Shown piece by piece: positions 8,090 to 14,452 of a stretch of DNA of 20,898 nt (positions are counted from its first letter, which is position 1; the number at the start of each line of letters is the position of its first letter). The stretch spans positions 1-20,898 of the forward strand of contig CAZONC010000010.1 in assembly GCA_964581305.1 (NCBI GenBank), in the 5' to 3' direction. This DNA comes from CAZONC01 sp964581305. Lineage in GTDB: Archaea; Aenigmatarchaeota; Aenigmatarchaeia; CG10238-14; SCSR01. The position numbers and the translations under genes were made by a program. The notes under the pieces were generated by a model that worked only from the letters and a program-made list of their open reading frames with translations, ran no database searches and was not told where the DNA came from.

Positions 8090-9448
8090 TTGTTTCTGGA
8101 TGATATAGAAAAAGTTGCTAATATAGTAAAATCAATAATTAAGAATAAAAAAGTAAAAATAATTTCGCATTATGATACAGATGGTTTGACGTCCGCTGCC
8201 ATAATTGCAAAAATGCTTTTACGCGAAGGGGTAAATTTTGAAATAAGAATAGTAAAGCGATTGAGCTCTGAAGTTTTGGAAAAATTAAATGTAAGTGAAA
8301 ACGATTTTTTAATTTTTACAGATTTGGGGAGCGGGCAATTGAATTTATTGCAAACAATTCTTTCAAAAACACAGATTTTAATTTTGGATCATCACATCCC
8401 CGTCGATATAAATCATTTTAATTTGTTTCATTTGAACCCAATTGTTTATGGTGAGGAACCCATTTCTTCATCTTTACTTTGTTATATTTTTGCCAAATTT
8501 TTTAATTATAAAAATATAGATTTGGTCGATTTAGCAATAGTTGGCGCAATAGCTGATGAGCAAGAGGAAAAATGGCAATTTAAAGGTTTGGCAAAAAAAG
8601 TTTTGGAAGAAGCCGAGCTTATCGGAAAAATTTCTATATTTAAAGGATTAAGATTGTATGGACGATGCACAAGACCAATACATAAAGCGCTTGCATATTC
8701 TTTTGATCCATTTATACCATCGATTTCAGGTTCAGAGTCGCAAGCAGTTCAATTTTTGTCAGAACTTAATATTAACGTTAATGAAACTGGCAAATGGAAA
8801 ACACTTTCAGACTTGACACCAGAAGAACAGCAAAAACTAGCATCAGCAATAATGGTAGAAAGACTAAAAGCAAAGTTTTCCGATCCAGAAGATATTTTTG
8901 GTGATTTGTATACCATACTTGGAAGACCAGAGGAAATACAGGATGCACGTGAGTTAAGTACATTATTAAATGCATGCGGCCGAACAGAAAATTTTGATAT
9001 TGCAATAAGGTTGTGTTTAGGGGATATTTCAGTAATTGATAGATGTCTAGAAATTTTTGAGAATTATAAGAAGAAAATAGGAGAATGTCTTTCTTTTGCC
9101 AGAAGCAACATAAAGGAAACTGAGAACGCTTTTTATATTTTTGGAGAGGGGATTATTCCGGAAAACATAATAGGAACTATAACAAGCATTATTTTAAAAT
9201 CTAATTTGGTTAATTTAAGAAAACCAATTTTTGGTTTTGCAGAAACAAATGAAGGAAAACTAAAAATTTCAGCCAGAACATTAAATACAAACATAAATAT
9301 AGGGCAAATTATTACTAATGTAATTAAAGTGATTGGCGGTGAGGGAGGGGGGCATTCAGAAGCAGCCGGCGCAACTATAGATAAAAATAAAAAGAACGAG
9401 TTTATTGAATTAGTAGAAAAGCAAATAGGTGAAAAAATTGGCAGTTAA
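8090..9448 (+). CDS. DHH-family RecJ-like exonuclease (GAN-type)
   Basis: A 452-residue DHH/DHHA1 phosphoesterase. Motif I reads SHYDTDGLTS (D29, D31; DADG is usual), followed by FTDLGSG, the DHH motif at 100-102, and VGAIADEQE. The C-terminal DHHA1 domain carries the substrate-binding GGEGGGH (416-422). The central region with DLYTILGR and ARELSTLLNACGR is characteristic of archaeal RecJ homologues related to GAN, the nuclease that binds GINS in the CMG helicase, and to Cdc45. All metal ligands appear present, so it is likely active on single-stranded DNA or RNA ends. The only suitable start is TTG at 8090, supported by AGTGAT (8081-8086) as Shine-Dalgarno; the ATG at 8086 is out of frame. 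It lies between S15 and S3Ae. Confidence 0.88.
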   Translation: MFLDDIEKVANIVKSIIKNKKVKIISHYDTDGLTSAAIIAKMLLREGVNFEIRIVKRLSSEVLEKLNVSENDFLIFTDLGSGQLNLLQTILSKTQILILDHHIPVDINHFNLFHLNPIVYGEEPISSSLLCYIFAKFFNYKNIDLVDLAIVGAIADEQEEKWQFKGLAKKVLEEAELIGKISIFKGLRLYGRCTRPIHKALAYSFDPFIPSISGSESQAVQFLSELNINVNETGKWKTLSDLTPEEQQKLASAIMVERLKAKFSDPEDIFGDLYTILGRPEEIQDARELSTLLNACGRTENFDIAIRLCLGDISVIDRCLEIFENYKKKIGECLSFARSNIKETENAFYIFGEGIIPENIIGTITSIILKSNLVNLRKPIFGFAETNEGKLKISARTLNTNINIGQIITNVIKVIGGEGGGHSEAAGATIDKNKKNEFIELVEKQIGEKIGS

Positions 9449-9989
9449 AAAGGAAAAACAAAAAGAATGGTTTAACATAATTGCACCCACCTTTGAGAAA
9501 GAAATCGGAAAGACTTTGGCAACTGATGAAAAGGCATTATTAAATAGAAGAGTTACTGTTAGCGCAGTCGATCTAACAAACAACTTAGATAAATATTATC
9601 TTAAATTTATTTTTAAAATCAAAAAAGTCGAAGGAAAAAATGCGTATGCTGAGTTTGATGGACTAGAGTGTACAACAGATTATATTTCACGGATGGTTGT
9701 AAGAAGAGTTACGCGAATTGATGCTATTCAGGATTTGAAAACAAGCGATGGAAGGAAGATTAGAGTTAAAAGTATAGCCATAGTATATAGTCGAATAAAA
9801 AGTAGCATTCAAAAGGCTATAAGAGCAAAGATCGAACAGCTTGTTAAAAGCGAAATAGAAAAACTAACGCTGGAGGAAATAGCAAAGGAAATGTTAAAAG
9901 ATGAAATTAAAAATAAAATTTTAAAGGAAATAAGCAAGATATACCCTGTGAAAAAATTTGAAATAAGAAAAGCTGAAGTTTTATCCTAA
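9438..9989 (+). CDS. rps3ae: 30S ribosomal protein S3Ae
   Basis: About 183 residues with the S3Ae core: KEWFNIIAP near the start, FEKEIGKTLATDE, LNRRVTVSAVDLTNN, RMVVRRVTRIDAIQDLKTSDGRKIRVKSIAI and the C-terminal basic KKFEIRKAEVL. This protein of the archaeal/eukaryotic small subunit lies near the mRNA exit. TTG at 9438 is preferred as start because GGTG (9428-9431) stands about 6 bp before it and gives the natural N-terminus MAVKKEKQKEWF; GTG at 9429 in the same frame would place the start inside that ribosome binding site. Either start overlaps the end of the RecJ gene (by 11 or 20 bp), implying translational coupling. The last 9 bp overlap the converging protease gene. Confidence 0.92.
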   Translation: MAVKKEKQKEWFNIIAPTFEKEIGKTLATDEKALLNRRVTVSAVDLTNNLDKYYLKFIFKIKKVEGKNAYAEFDGLECTTDYISRMVVRRVTRIDAIQDLKTSDGRKIRVKSIAIVYSRIKSSIQKAIRAKIEQLVKSEIEKLTLEEIAKEMLKDEIKNKILKEISKIYPVKKFEIRKAEVLS

Positions 9990-11108
9990 AATTTTGAAAT
10001 ATCCGAATACAAACAAATTCAAAATTATTAACGACCAAATGATTGCTGTGCAAATGTAAGTTGCAACCTTTGCATTCTTTTTAAAAATTTTGCTGAAAAA
10101 TTCTTCAACAATATAACCGCCATCCAATGGCTTTGCTGGTAAAAGATTAGCAGTTCCAATACCAAGGTTAAGAATGAATAGCCAGTAAAATAAATTTCTC
10201 ATAACTTCAATCAAGGATTTTAAATTTGCATATTTGATATTTATTTCATAAAAATCATATCCAACAAATCCTAAGTAAGATCCATTACCATTATCCGGTT
10301 TTGCCACAGTTTTTAGTAAATAGTTGCCAGTAGTTGTTGTGATATTAATCATAGTACCCGGAGCTGTATTATTTAAAATAAGCGAAAGATCTTTCATACT
10401 CTTTATACGAGTGCCATTTATCTCAAGTATTATTCCACTTAAATTGCTTTGATTTGCTGGAAATCCTTCCAAAGTTCTGACAATAGCAATACCATATGGA
10501 CTATAAAGTCTAGCTGAAACAATTAAAAGCAGTAAGCACACAAAACCAACACTAATATTTCCAAAACTGCCAGCAGTAAAGAAACGTAATTTTTTTATGA
10601 ATCCAAGTTTTTTAATCCTTCTCATATCTTGATCAACAAATGCACCTATTGGCAATGTAAAAAATAGAATAATGCCATAATTTTTTATTCGCACATTTTC
10701 AATTTGCATGAATAGCGCATGCATTGTTTCATGAATTGTTAACATTATAAAAATTGCGATTATCCAGTACCAAAATGGAACTGAAATAACTGGTTTAGGA
10801 AACTGAAAACTTCCTACTGTTGGTAGCACAATACCAATCGCTCCTTTCAGTTCAAACGTAAATCTAAAAAGGAAGTATAGTCCAATAAAGGCAAAAACAA
10901 TTCCAACAACAATTCCAATATTCCCTACAACTCGTAATGGACTGGCATATTTTTTAGCAAATTTACTTATTCTTTCTATTCCTTTTTTCCACCTTCTTAT
11001 AACAATACCATACCTAAATTGAATATTTTTTCTATCTTTGATTATCAAAAGGCTGACTACAAAGAAAAATAAAAAAGTGGAAATAATTTCCAAGTTAAAC
11101 ATATTCAT
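9981..11108 (-). CDS. Site-2 protease-like membrane metalloprotease (M50) with PDZ domain
   Basis: A 375-residue polytopic protein. Two N-terminal hydrophobic segments precede the zinc motif HETMH (126-130) in a membrane helix. A PDZ-like region at about 205-270 (GIILEINGTRIKSMKDLSLILNN) is followed by the second catalytic motif NLLPAKPLDGG with D329 as third zinc ligand. This is the order of M50B intramembrane proteases (S2P/RseP), which cut transmembrane segments of regulatory or misfolded membrane proteins. Zinc ligands are complete, so it should be active. No substrate is evident nearby. ATG 11108 is used; M3 at 11102 is an alternative. AAATATTT (11138-11145) upstream is a possible TATA box. 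Its end overlaps S3Ae by 9 bp. Confidence 0.9.
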   Translation of the reverse strand: MNMFNLEIISTFLFFFVVSLLIIKDRKNIQFRYGIVIRRWKKGIERISKFAKKYASPLRVVGNIGIVVGIVFAFIGLYFLFRFTFELKGAIGIVLPTVGSFQFPKPVISVPFWYWIIAIFIMLTIHETMHALFMQIENVRIKNYGIILFFTLPIGAFVDQDMRRIKKLGFIKKLRFFTAGSFGNISVGFVCLLLLIVSARLYSPYGIAIVRTLEGFPANQSNLSGIILEINGTRIKSMKDLSLILNNTAPGTMINITTTTGNYLLKTVAKPDNGNGSYLGFVGYDFYEINIKYANLKSLIEVMRNLFYWLFILNLGIGTANLLPAKPLDGGYIVEEFFSKIFKKNAKVATYICTAIIWSLIILNLFVFGYFKILG

Positions 11109-11187
11109 TATTTGAAATTTGGAAAAATAAAAATCAAATATTTCTTAAACTATGGAAAATCACTAAAAGATGTAATATCTCTCTAAG

Positions 11188-11302
11188 TGCGGGAGGTGGG
11201 ATTTGAACCCACGAAGGCACTAAGCCAGCAGGTTTCTTCATCAAATCAGAGCTTAAGTTAAACTTAAGCCTGCCGCCATTGACCAGGCTAGGCGACTCCC
11301 GC
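11188..11302 (-). tRNA. tRNA-Leu(UAA), class II, with intron
   Basis: The minus strand folds as a class II tRNA: acceptor GCGGGAG/CTCCCGC with discriminator A (11188), D arm GCC..AGCCTGGTCAAT..GGC, anticodon stem GCAGG/CCTGC, a long variable arm TGGCTTAGTGCCTTC, and T arm GTGGG-TTCAAAT-CCCAC. The loop reads CTTAAG then an insertion; anticodon TAA is at 11264-11266. Removing 29 nt leaves an 86-nt tRNA, normal for leucine. CCA is not encoded (CTT follows A73). It lies 20 bp after rpoD on the same strand and may be processed from that transcript. Confidence 0.93.
11234..11262 (-). other. Predicted 29-nt intron of tRNA-Leu(UAA)
   Basis: Inserted after position 37, the canonical archaeal site. 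The stretch begins with TTTAACTTAAG, so CTTAAG of the anticodon loop is repeated 11 nt later. Expected bulge-helix-bulge pairing between loop residues C32-T34 and intron GAAG gives three pairs plus an A-G mismatch, so the splice motif looks relaxed; exact ends could shift by one or two bases. Confidence 0.7.
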
Positions 11303-11322
11303 AATCTTGCAATATATAGAAA

Positions 11323-12105
11323 TTATTTTAGTTTTTTTAAACTTTTACTAAAGTCATCAATTTTCTTGCCTAGAGACTTTACAGCTTCCAGAACAATATC
11401 TTCAGAAGAAAGTCCACAAACGCTTTCAACGTTAAATATAAAACAATTTTCCTCTGGTTCAACCTTAATTTTACCCTCGCTTACTTCTACACATTCCATA
11501 CACATATTGCATCTCAAAGGATCACTCACAACAATCTTATTTCTATCATTTTTCAATATTTTAAGCGGGCAACTTTCGATATATTCTTTTTTCGCCTCAA
11601 CACCTCTTGTAATTATGTTTGGTTTATTTTTGAAACCAACAATTGCGCCTTGCCATTTTGCATGATCTTTTCCAAAACCAAGCTGAGCAGTGGCCTCGAG
11701 TTGCAACTCTTGATTTTCAAAAAGTTCAACTATAGGAATTTTTTCAAAAACTGGTTTTACATCTTTGCTAGTCGATTTCAGATCGCCAGAGTAAACCATG
11801 CAAGGACCTTTTTTCTTTAGAATGAGCTTAACTTGGCATCGACTACAACCTTTGCCTTTACATTTGCACTCATTGGGTAGATTATAAACATTTTTATTAA
11901 AAGATAATGGTATAAGACCAAGCCTATGTGCAATTATTTCATCATTAAGTACGGAGTCATTTTTCTTGAAATCAACCCATTCAATTGCCATAGTAGGTAT
12001 TTCGGACATCATAGCTCTACGTAGTGCAGCAGCAAATGCATAAGTAATGCCATCAACCAAAAATTTAATTTCTGAGTCCGTTTTGCTTAAAATTTCAATT
12101 TTCAT
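11323..12105 (-). CDS. rpoD: DNA-directed RNA polymerase subunit D (Rpo3) with Fe-S domain
   Basis: 260 residues, homologous to eukaryotic Rpb3 and bacterial alpha N-terminal domain; with subunit L it forms the platform that starts polymerase assembly. The dimerisation part has FAAALRRAMMSEIPTMAIEWV and LNDEIIAHRLGLIPL near the N-terminus. A cysteine-rich loop follows (C80, C82, C87, C90). The inserted ferredoxin-like domain keeps four cysteines, C179 (as CP) and C199, C202, C205 (CNMCMEC), so one iron-sulfur cluster is expected, as in several archaeal D subunits; a second cluster motif is absent. It is the last protein gene of the S13-S4-S11-RpoD run, 29 bp after S11, with tRNA-Leu next. Confidence 0.96.
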   Translation of the reverse strand: MKIEILSKTDSEIKFLVDGITYAFAAALRRAMMSEIPTMAIEWVDFKKNDSVLNDEIIAHRLGLIPLSFNKNVYNLPNECKCKGKGCSRCQVKLILKKKGPCMVYSGDLKSTSKDVKPVFEKIPIVELFENQELQLEATAQLGFGKDHAKWQGAIVGFKNKPNIITRGVEAKKEYIESCPLKILKNDRNKIVVSDPLRCNMCMECVEVSEGKIKVEPEENCFIFNVESVCGLSSEDIVLEAVKSLGKKIDDFSKSLKKLK

Positions 12106-12134
12106 TATATCATCTTTCTATTTCTTTAAATATA

Positions 12135-12524
12135 TTATACACGGCGGCCACGTCTTCCACCTTTCCTTCGTATAATATCATGCGCTATTGGTGTTACATC
12201 TTCGATCATCCCTATTCGTAGGCCCGCCTTTGCTAGTGCACGAATTGCTGGCTGTGCACCAGGTCCTGGCGATTTTTTATGAGTGCCTTTTGCACGAACT
12301 CTTATATGAACACCAGTTATACCCTTTGCTAATGCTTCTTCTGCCACCTTTTTGGCAGCAAGCATAGCAGGAAATGGCATGCCTTTTTCTCTATCTTTGT
12401 CAGTCATTTGTCCACCAGAAGATATAGCAATCGTCTCACTGCCAGTAATATCAGTGATATGAATTATTGTATTATTTGCAGTACTAAAAATATGCGCTAT
12501 TCCCCACTTTTCTTCACGTTTCAT
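12135..12524 (-). CDS. rps11: 30S ribosomal protein S11
   Basis: 129 residues, normal for archaea. Recognised from KWGIAHIFSTANNTIIHITD, SGGQMTDKDREKGMPFPAML, GVHIRVRAKGTHKKSPGPG and the C-terminal DVTPIAHDIIRRKGGRRGRRV, which carries the conserved basic tail. It lies on the small-subunit platform and contacts 16S rRNA near the mRNA exit. Its ATG overlaps the S4 stop by 4 bp, and GGTGAG a few bases upstream, inside the S4 end, is the ribosome binding site. Order S4-S11-RpoD is the standard archaeal arrangement. Confidence 0.97.
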   Translation of the reverse strand: MKREEKWGIAHIFSTANNTIIHITDITGSETIAISSGGQMTDKDREKGMPFPAMLAAKKVAEEALAKGITGVHIRVRAKGTHKKSPGPGAQPAIRALAKAGLRIGMIEDVTPIAHDIIRRKGGRRGRRV

Positions 12525-12976
12525 TTACTCACCAACTGAATTTTATTTTCCTCATTTTTTGGAACTAAATAGCTTGGGAAAGGTACTTTTCTTTCTCCAA
12601 TCAAAATCTTTCCATGAACTATGAATTGTCTCGCCTGCTTAATTGTATTTGCTAAACCAATTTTATAAACAAGTGTTTGGAGACGTCTATCTAAGATATT
12701 CTCGACTGTAAGTGCAAGAACATCATCGAGCTTAGCATTTTCACTTAAAAGGCCTAAATCAGCCAATTTTTTTATTAATATTTTTTCTTTTTCTTCATTT
12801 TTTTTTGCCGCAAGTTCTCTAGCAATTCTTCTATATTTTCTTAGTAAAGCTTCTGCTCTCCATAATTCTTTTTTATTTTTTAGCCCATACTCTTTTAAAA
12901 GTTTCCTCTCCTTTTCTATCCTTTCTTTATCCCACAATTTTTTTGGTTTTTCATATTTTTTCTTAAATCTTCTCAT
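12521..12976 (-). CDS. rps4: 30S ribosomal protein S4
   Basis: 151 residues, shorter than the roughly 170-180 of many archaeal S4 proteins, but the parts are complete: a basic N-terminus with KKYEKPKKLWDKERIEKE, the helical region with LLRKYRRIARELAA, and the S4 RNA-binding domain ILDRRLQTLVYKIGLANTIKQARQFIVHGKILIGERKV. The C-terminus stops soon after the S4 domain, so the usual variable acidic tail is missing. S4 nucleates 30S assembly on 16S rRNA. It overlaps S13 and S11 by 4 bp each (ATGA), indicating coupled translation. Confidence 0.96.
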   Translation of the reverse strand: MRRFKKKYEKPKKLWDKERIEKERKLLKEYGLKNKKELWRAEALLRKYRRIARELAAKKNEEKEKILIKKLADLGLLSENAKLDDVLALTVENILDRRLQTLVYKIGLANTIKQARQFIVHGKILIGERKVPFPSYLVPKNEENKIQLVSK

Positions 12977-13533
12977 TTCTTCTCACTTTTTGCTGCTGCT
13001 TGCTTTGCAGCTTTTCGCATAACACCGACAGTCCTACCTTTTCTAAAAGAGCTTCTTGTTCTCTGGCCACGTACAGGTAAACCATACATATGTCTTATTC
13101 CTTTATACGTTTTTAGATTAATTAAACGCTGAATATCAAATTTTTTTGCAATATCTAAATCAGTTCCAACTAAATGTAAATCTTTTCCACTTTCCAAATC
13201 TTTTCTTCTATTAAAAAGATAAGTAGGAACGCCAAATTTTGCTGGATCTTTGATTACTTCTTCCAATTTTTCTATATCTTTTTCACTAAGTGCACCAAGC
13301 TTTATTTTTGGGTCAAAACCAGAAGCATTGCATATAGCCTTAGCCATGGAATAGCTTATTCCTTTAATTTTTGTAATGCTGTGAATAAGCGGTTTTTCTC
13401 CGTCTAAGTCTGTGCCAGCAACTCTTACAACTACTTTTAGTTCTTTTGGCTTCTCAACTTTTAATTTTAATTTTTTCTCTTCTTTCTTCTTCTCTTCTTT
13501 TTCTTCAGGTACTTTAACTCTTGTAACTCCCAT
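12973..13533 (-). CDS. rps13: 30S ribosomal protein S13 with charged N-terminal extension
   Basis: The S13 core begins near LKVVVRVAGTDLDGEKPL and runs through the HhH-like GISYSMAKAICNASG to LKTYKGIRHMYGLPVRGQR and TRSSFRKGRTVGV, all typical of archaeal S13, which sits in the head of the 30S and contacts the P-site tRNA and the 50S. Ahead of it is a Lys/Glu-rich segment of about 30 residues not found in standard S13. ATG at 13533 is preferred (186 aa) because AGTGAT lies 4 bp upstream; ATG at 13557 is in frame and would add MNYYLSDL, but it lies upstream of the start site predicted from the TATA-like sequence. First protein gene after tRNA-Ala in the S13-S4-S11-RpoD run. Confidence 0.94.
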   Translation of the reverse strand: MGVTRVKVPEEKEEKKKEEKKLKLKVEKPKELKVVVRVAGTDLDGEKPLIHSITKIKGISYSMAKAICNASGFDPKIKLGALSEKDIEKLEEVIKDPAKFGVPTYLFNRRKDLESGKDLHLVGTDLDIAKKFDIQRLINLKTYKGIRHMYGLPVRGQRTRSSFRKGRTVGVMRKAAKQAAAKSEKK

Positions 13534-13558
13534 TAAATCACTTAAATAATAATTCATT

Positions 13559-13574
13559 AAATATTTTTAAAAAA
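13559..13574 (-). promoter_or_regulatory. TATA-like element before S13, fused to T-run after tRNA-Ala
   Basis: Read on the minus strand, the tRNA-Ala 3' end is followed by TTTTTTAAAAATATTTA. The T6 run could end or pause the tRNA transcript, and TTAAAAATATT is a fair TATA box whose expected start (about 13541) falls just upstream of the AGTGAT ribosome binding site and ATG 13533 of S13. Both roles are inferred from position. Confidence 0.4.
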
Positions 13575-13657
13575 TGGACCGGCCGGGATTTGAACCCGGA
13601 ACCTCACCCATTTTGATAGATTGCCAAGGGTGCGATCTACCGTTGATCTACCGGCCC
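13575..13657 (-). tRNA. tRNA-Ala(GGC) with very short intron
   Basis: On the minus strand: acceptor GGGCCGG/CCGGTCC with the alanine identity pair G3-U70, D arm GATC-AACGGTA-GATC, anticodon stem CACCC/GGGTG, anticodon GGC (13623-13625), T arm CCGGG-TTCAAAT-CCCGG, discriminator A at 13575, no encoded CCA. The anticodon loop region is 18 nt instead of 7, so an 11-nt intron is implied; the mature tRNA would be 72 nt. It lies between L24e and S13, 14 bp after the L24e stop, so it may be cut out of a ribosomal protein transcript. Confidence 0.94.
13611..13621 (-). other. Predicted 11-nt intron of tRNA-Ala(GGC)
   Basis: Sequence ATCTATCAAAA, inserted after A37. Loop residues U32-U33-G34-G35 can pair with intron UCAA (three Watson-Crick pairs plus G-U), leaving a 3-nt bulge at each cut (CA^A and AA^U) and only UCUA closing the helix. 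That is a bulge-helix-loop with no inner helix, the smallest form that keeps both cleavage bulges. Confidence 0.78.
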
Positions 13658-13665
13658 ATTTGAGT

Positions 13666-13671
13666 AAAAAA
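13666..13671 (-). terminator. T6 run after L24e
   Basis: On the minus strand the L24e stop codon is directly followed by TTTTTT before tRNA-Ala. Archaeal RNA polymerase can terminate or pause at such runs, so part of the L7Ae-S28e-L24e transcript may end here. Weak evidence, from sequence only. Confidence 0.3.
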
Positions 13672-13830
13672 TTATTTTTTCTTTACCCATTTTAATTTTT
13701 TTCTTATTCTACCAAGCCTATAATTTTTCTCACATTTTGATGAACAAAAATAAAATATTTCACCTGTTACTTTTACAAACATCTTTCCTCTACCAGCTTT
13801 AATTTTTTCTCCACAGAACGAACATTTCAT
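13672..13830 (-). CDS. rpl24e: 50S ribosomal protein L24e
   Basis: A 52-residue protein from ATG 13830 to TAA 13672-13674. It begins MKCSFCGEKIKAGRGKMFVK and continues with IFYFCSSKCEKNY and a basic tail LGRIRKKLKWVKKK. C3, C6, C29 and C33 form the zinc finger of L24e (CxxC..CxxxC), and the FCSSKC motif is diagnostic. It is a small zinc-bearing protein of the large subunit, at the lower end of archaeal L24e lengths. It starts on the base after the S28e stop, with GGAGAGAT inside the S28e end as ribosome binding site. The L7Ae-S28e-L24e order is a conserved archaeal arrangement. Confidence 0.93.
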   Translation of the reverse strand: MKCSFCGEKIKAGRGKMFVKVTGEIFYFCSSKCEKNYRLGRIRKKLKWVKKK

Positions 13831-14037
13831 TTATCTCTCCTCTAGCTTTAATGCAATTTCCATTTCAGTTTCTCTAAGCATGAGGATATCTTTTTCCTTT
13901 ATTGGTCCAATAACATTTCTTACCAAAATTTTACCTTTGTCAGGACCATCTAAAACTTTACATCTAACTTGAATAACTCCTCTAACACTAGTTCGTCCTA
14001 GTAGTTGTATAACTTCTGCTGGGTATGCGTCTGACAT
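13831..14037 (-). CDS. rps28e: 30S ribosomal protein S28e
   Basis: 68 residues, the normal size. Recognised from YPAEVIQLLGRTSVRGVIQVRCKVLDGPDKGKILVRNVIGPIKEKDIL and the terminal LRETEMEI..L, the S28e OB-like fold that contacts 16S rRNA at the mRNA exit. ATG at 14037 follows the L7Ae stop with one base between, and L24e begins at the next base after its stop, so the three genes form a tightly coupled unit. No anomalies. Confidence 0.97.
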   Translation of the reverse strand: MSDAYPAEVIQLLGRTSVRGVIQVRCKVLDGPDKGKILVRNVIGPIKEKDILMLRETEMEIALKLEER

Positions 14038-14038
14038 G

Positions 14039-14404
14039 TTACTTTAGTCCTTCGATTTTTTTGATTACATCTTTTATCATTTCTTTACTTTCTCCTTCTT
14101 CTTCTATACTAACTGCAGATGCAGCAACATCAAGTCCACTTGCCTTTCCTAGTTCCATTTTACTTGGAACGTATACATATGGTGTCTTTTTTTCTTCACA
14201 CAAAGCTGGTAAGTGCATTACAATTTCTTCTGGATCTACATCTTCAGCAATAACAACAAGTTTTGCTTTTCCCCTTTCAATACTTTTTGTTGTTTCATTT
14301 ACTCCACGTCGAATTTTACCTGTACTTCGTGCAGTTTCCACAATTTGTAATATTTTATCGCTCAGTTCTTTTGGCACATTAAATTTTACATATGCTTTTG
14401 CCAT
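14039..14404 (-). CDS. rpl7ae: 50S ribosomal protein L7Ae / kink-turn-binding protein
   Basis: 121 residues, standard length. The L7Ae signature is clear: GKIRRGVNETTKSIERGKAKLVVIAEDVDPEEIVMHLPALCEEKKTPYVYVPSK with a final GKASGLDVAASAVSI. Besides the ribosome it binds kink-turns in box C/D and H/ACA guide RNAs and in archaeal RNase P. It is the first gene of the minus-strand ribosomal run. GAGGTGAT, a near-perfect Shine-Dalgarno sequence, ends 3 bp before the ATG, and a TATA-like ATTTAAAT sits at 14442-14449, so this is probably the main promoter for the following genes. Confidence 0.97.
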   Translation of the reverse strand: MAKAYVKFNVPKELSDKILQIVETARSTGKIRRGVNETTKSIERGKAKLVVIAEDVDPEEIVMHLPALCEEKKTPYVYVPSKMELGKASGLDVAASAVSIEEEGESKEMIKDVIKKIEGLK

Positions 14405-14407
14405 TTC

Positions 14408-14449
14408 ATCACCTCATATATCTTCATTATTCACAATAATGATTTAAAT
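14408..14449 (-). promoter_or_regulatory. Promoter and strong Shine-Dalgarno of the L7Ae cluster
   Basis: GAGGTGAT at 14408-14415 is the strongest ribosome binding site in the window. ATTTAAAT at 14442-14449 is centred about 41 bp before the ATG, predicting a leader of roughly 14 nt. The box lies just past the GluRS stop codon. Confidence 0.55.
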
Positions 14450-14452
14450 AAT

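Noticed and set aside
11279..11665. 128-aa plus-strand open frame
   Set aside because: Antisense to RpoD and starts inside tRNA-Leu; composition typical of a shadow frame.
13575..13657. Reading the tRNA as tRNA-Pro(UGG) by shifting the anticodon stem one base
   Set aside because: The CACCC/GGGTG stem, U33 position and G3-U70 pair all support alanine; the shifted stem pairs less well.
14404..14415. GTGATGA before L7Ae as a C-box for kink-turn autoregulation
   Set aside because: The sequence is fully explained as Shine-Dalgarno; no D-box CTGA or partner strand is nearby and the predicted leader is only about 14 nt.
14025..14447. 140-aa plus-strand open frame across L7Ae
   Set aside because: Ser/Thr/Leu-rich antisense shadow of L7Ae, which is certain by its own conserved motifs.
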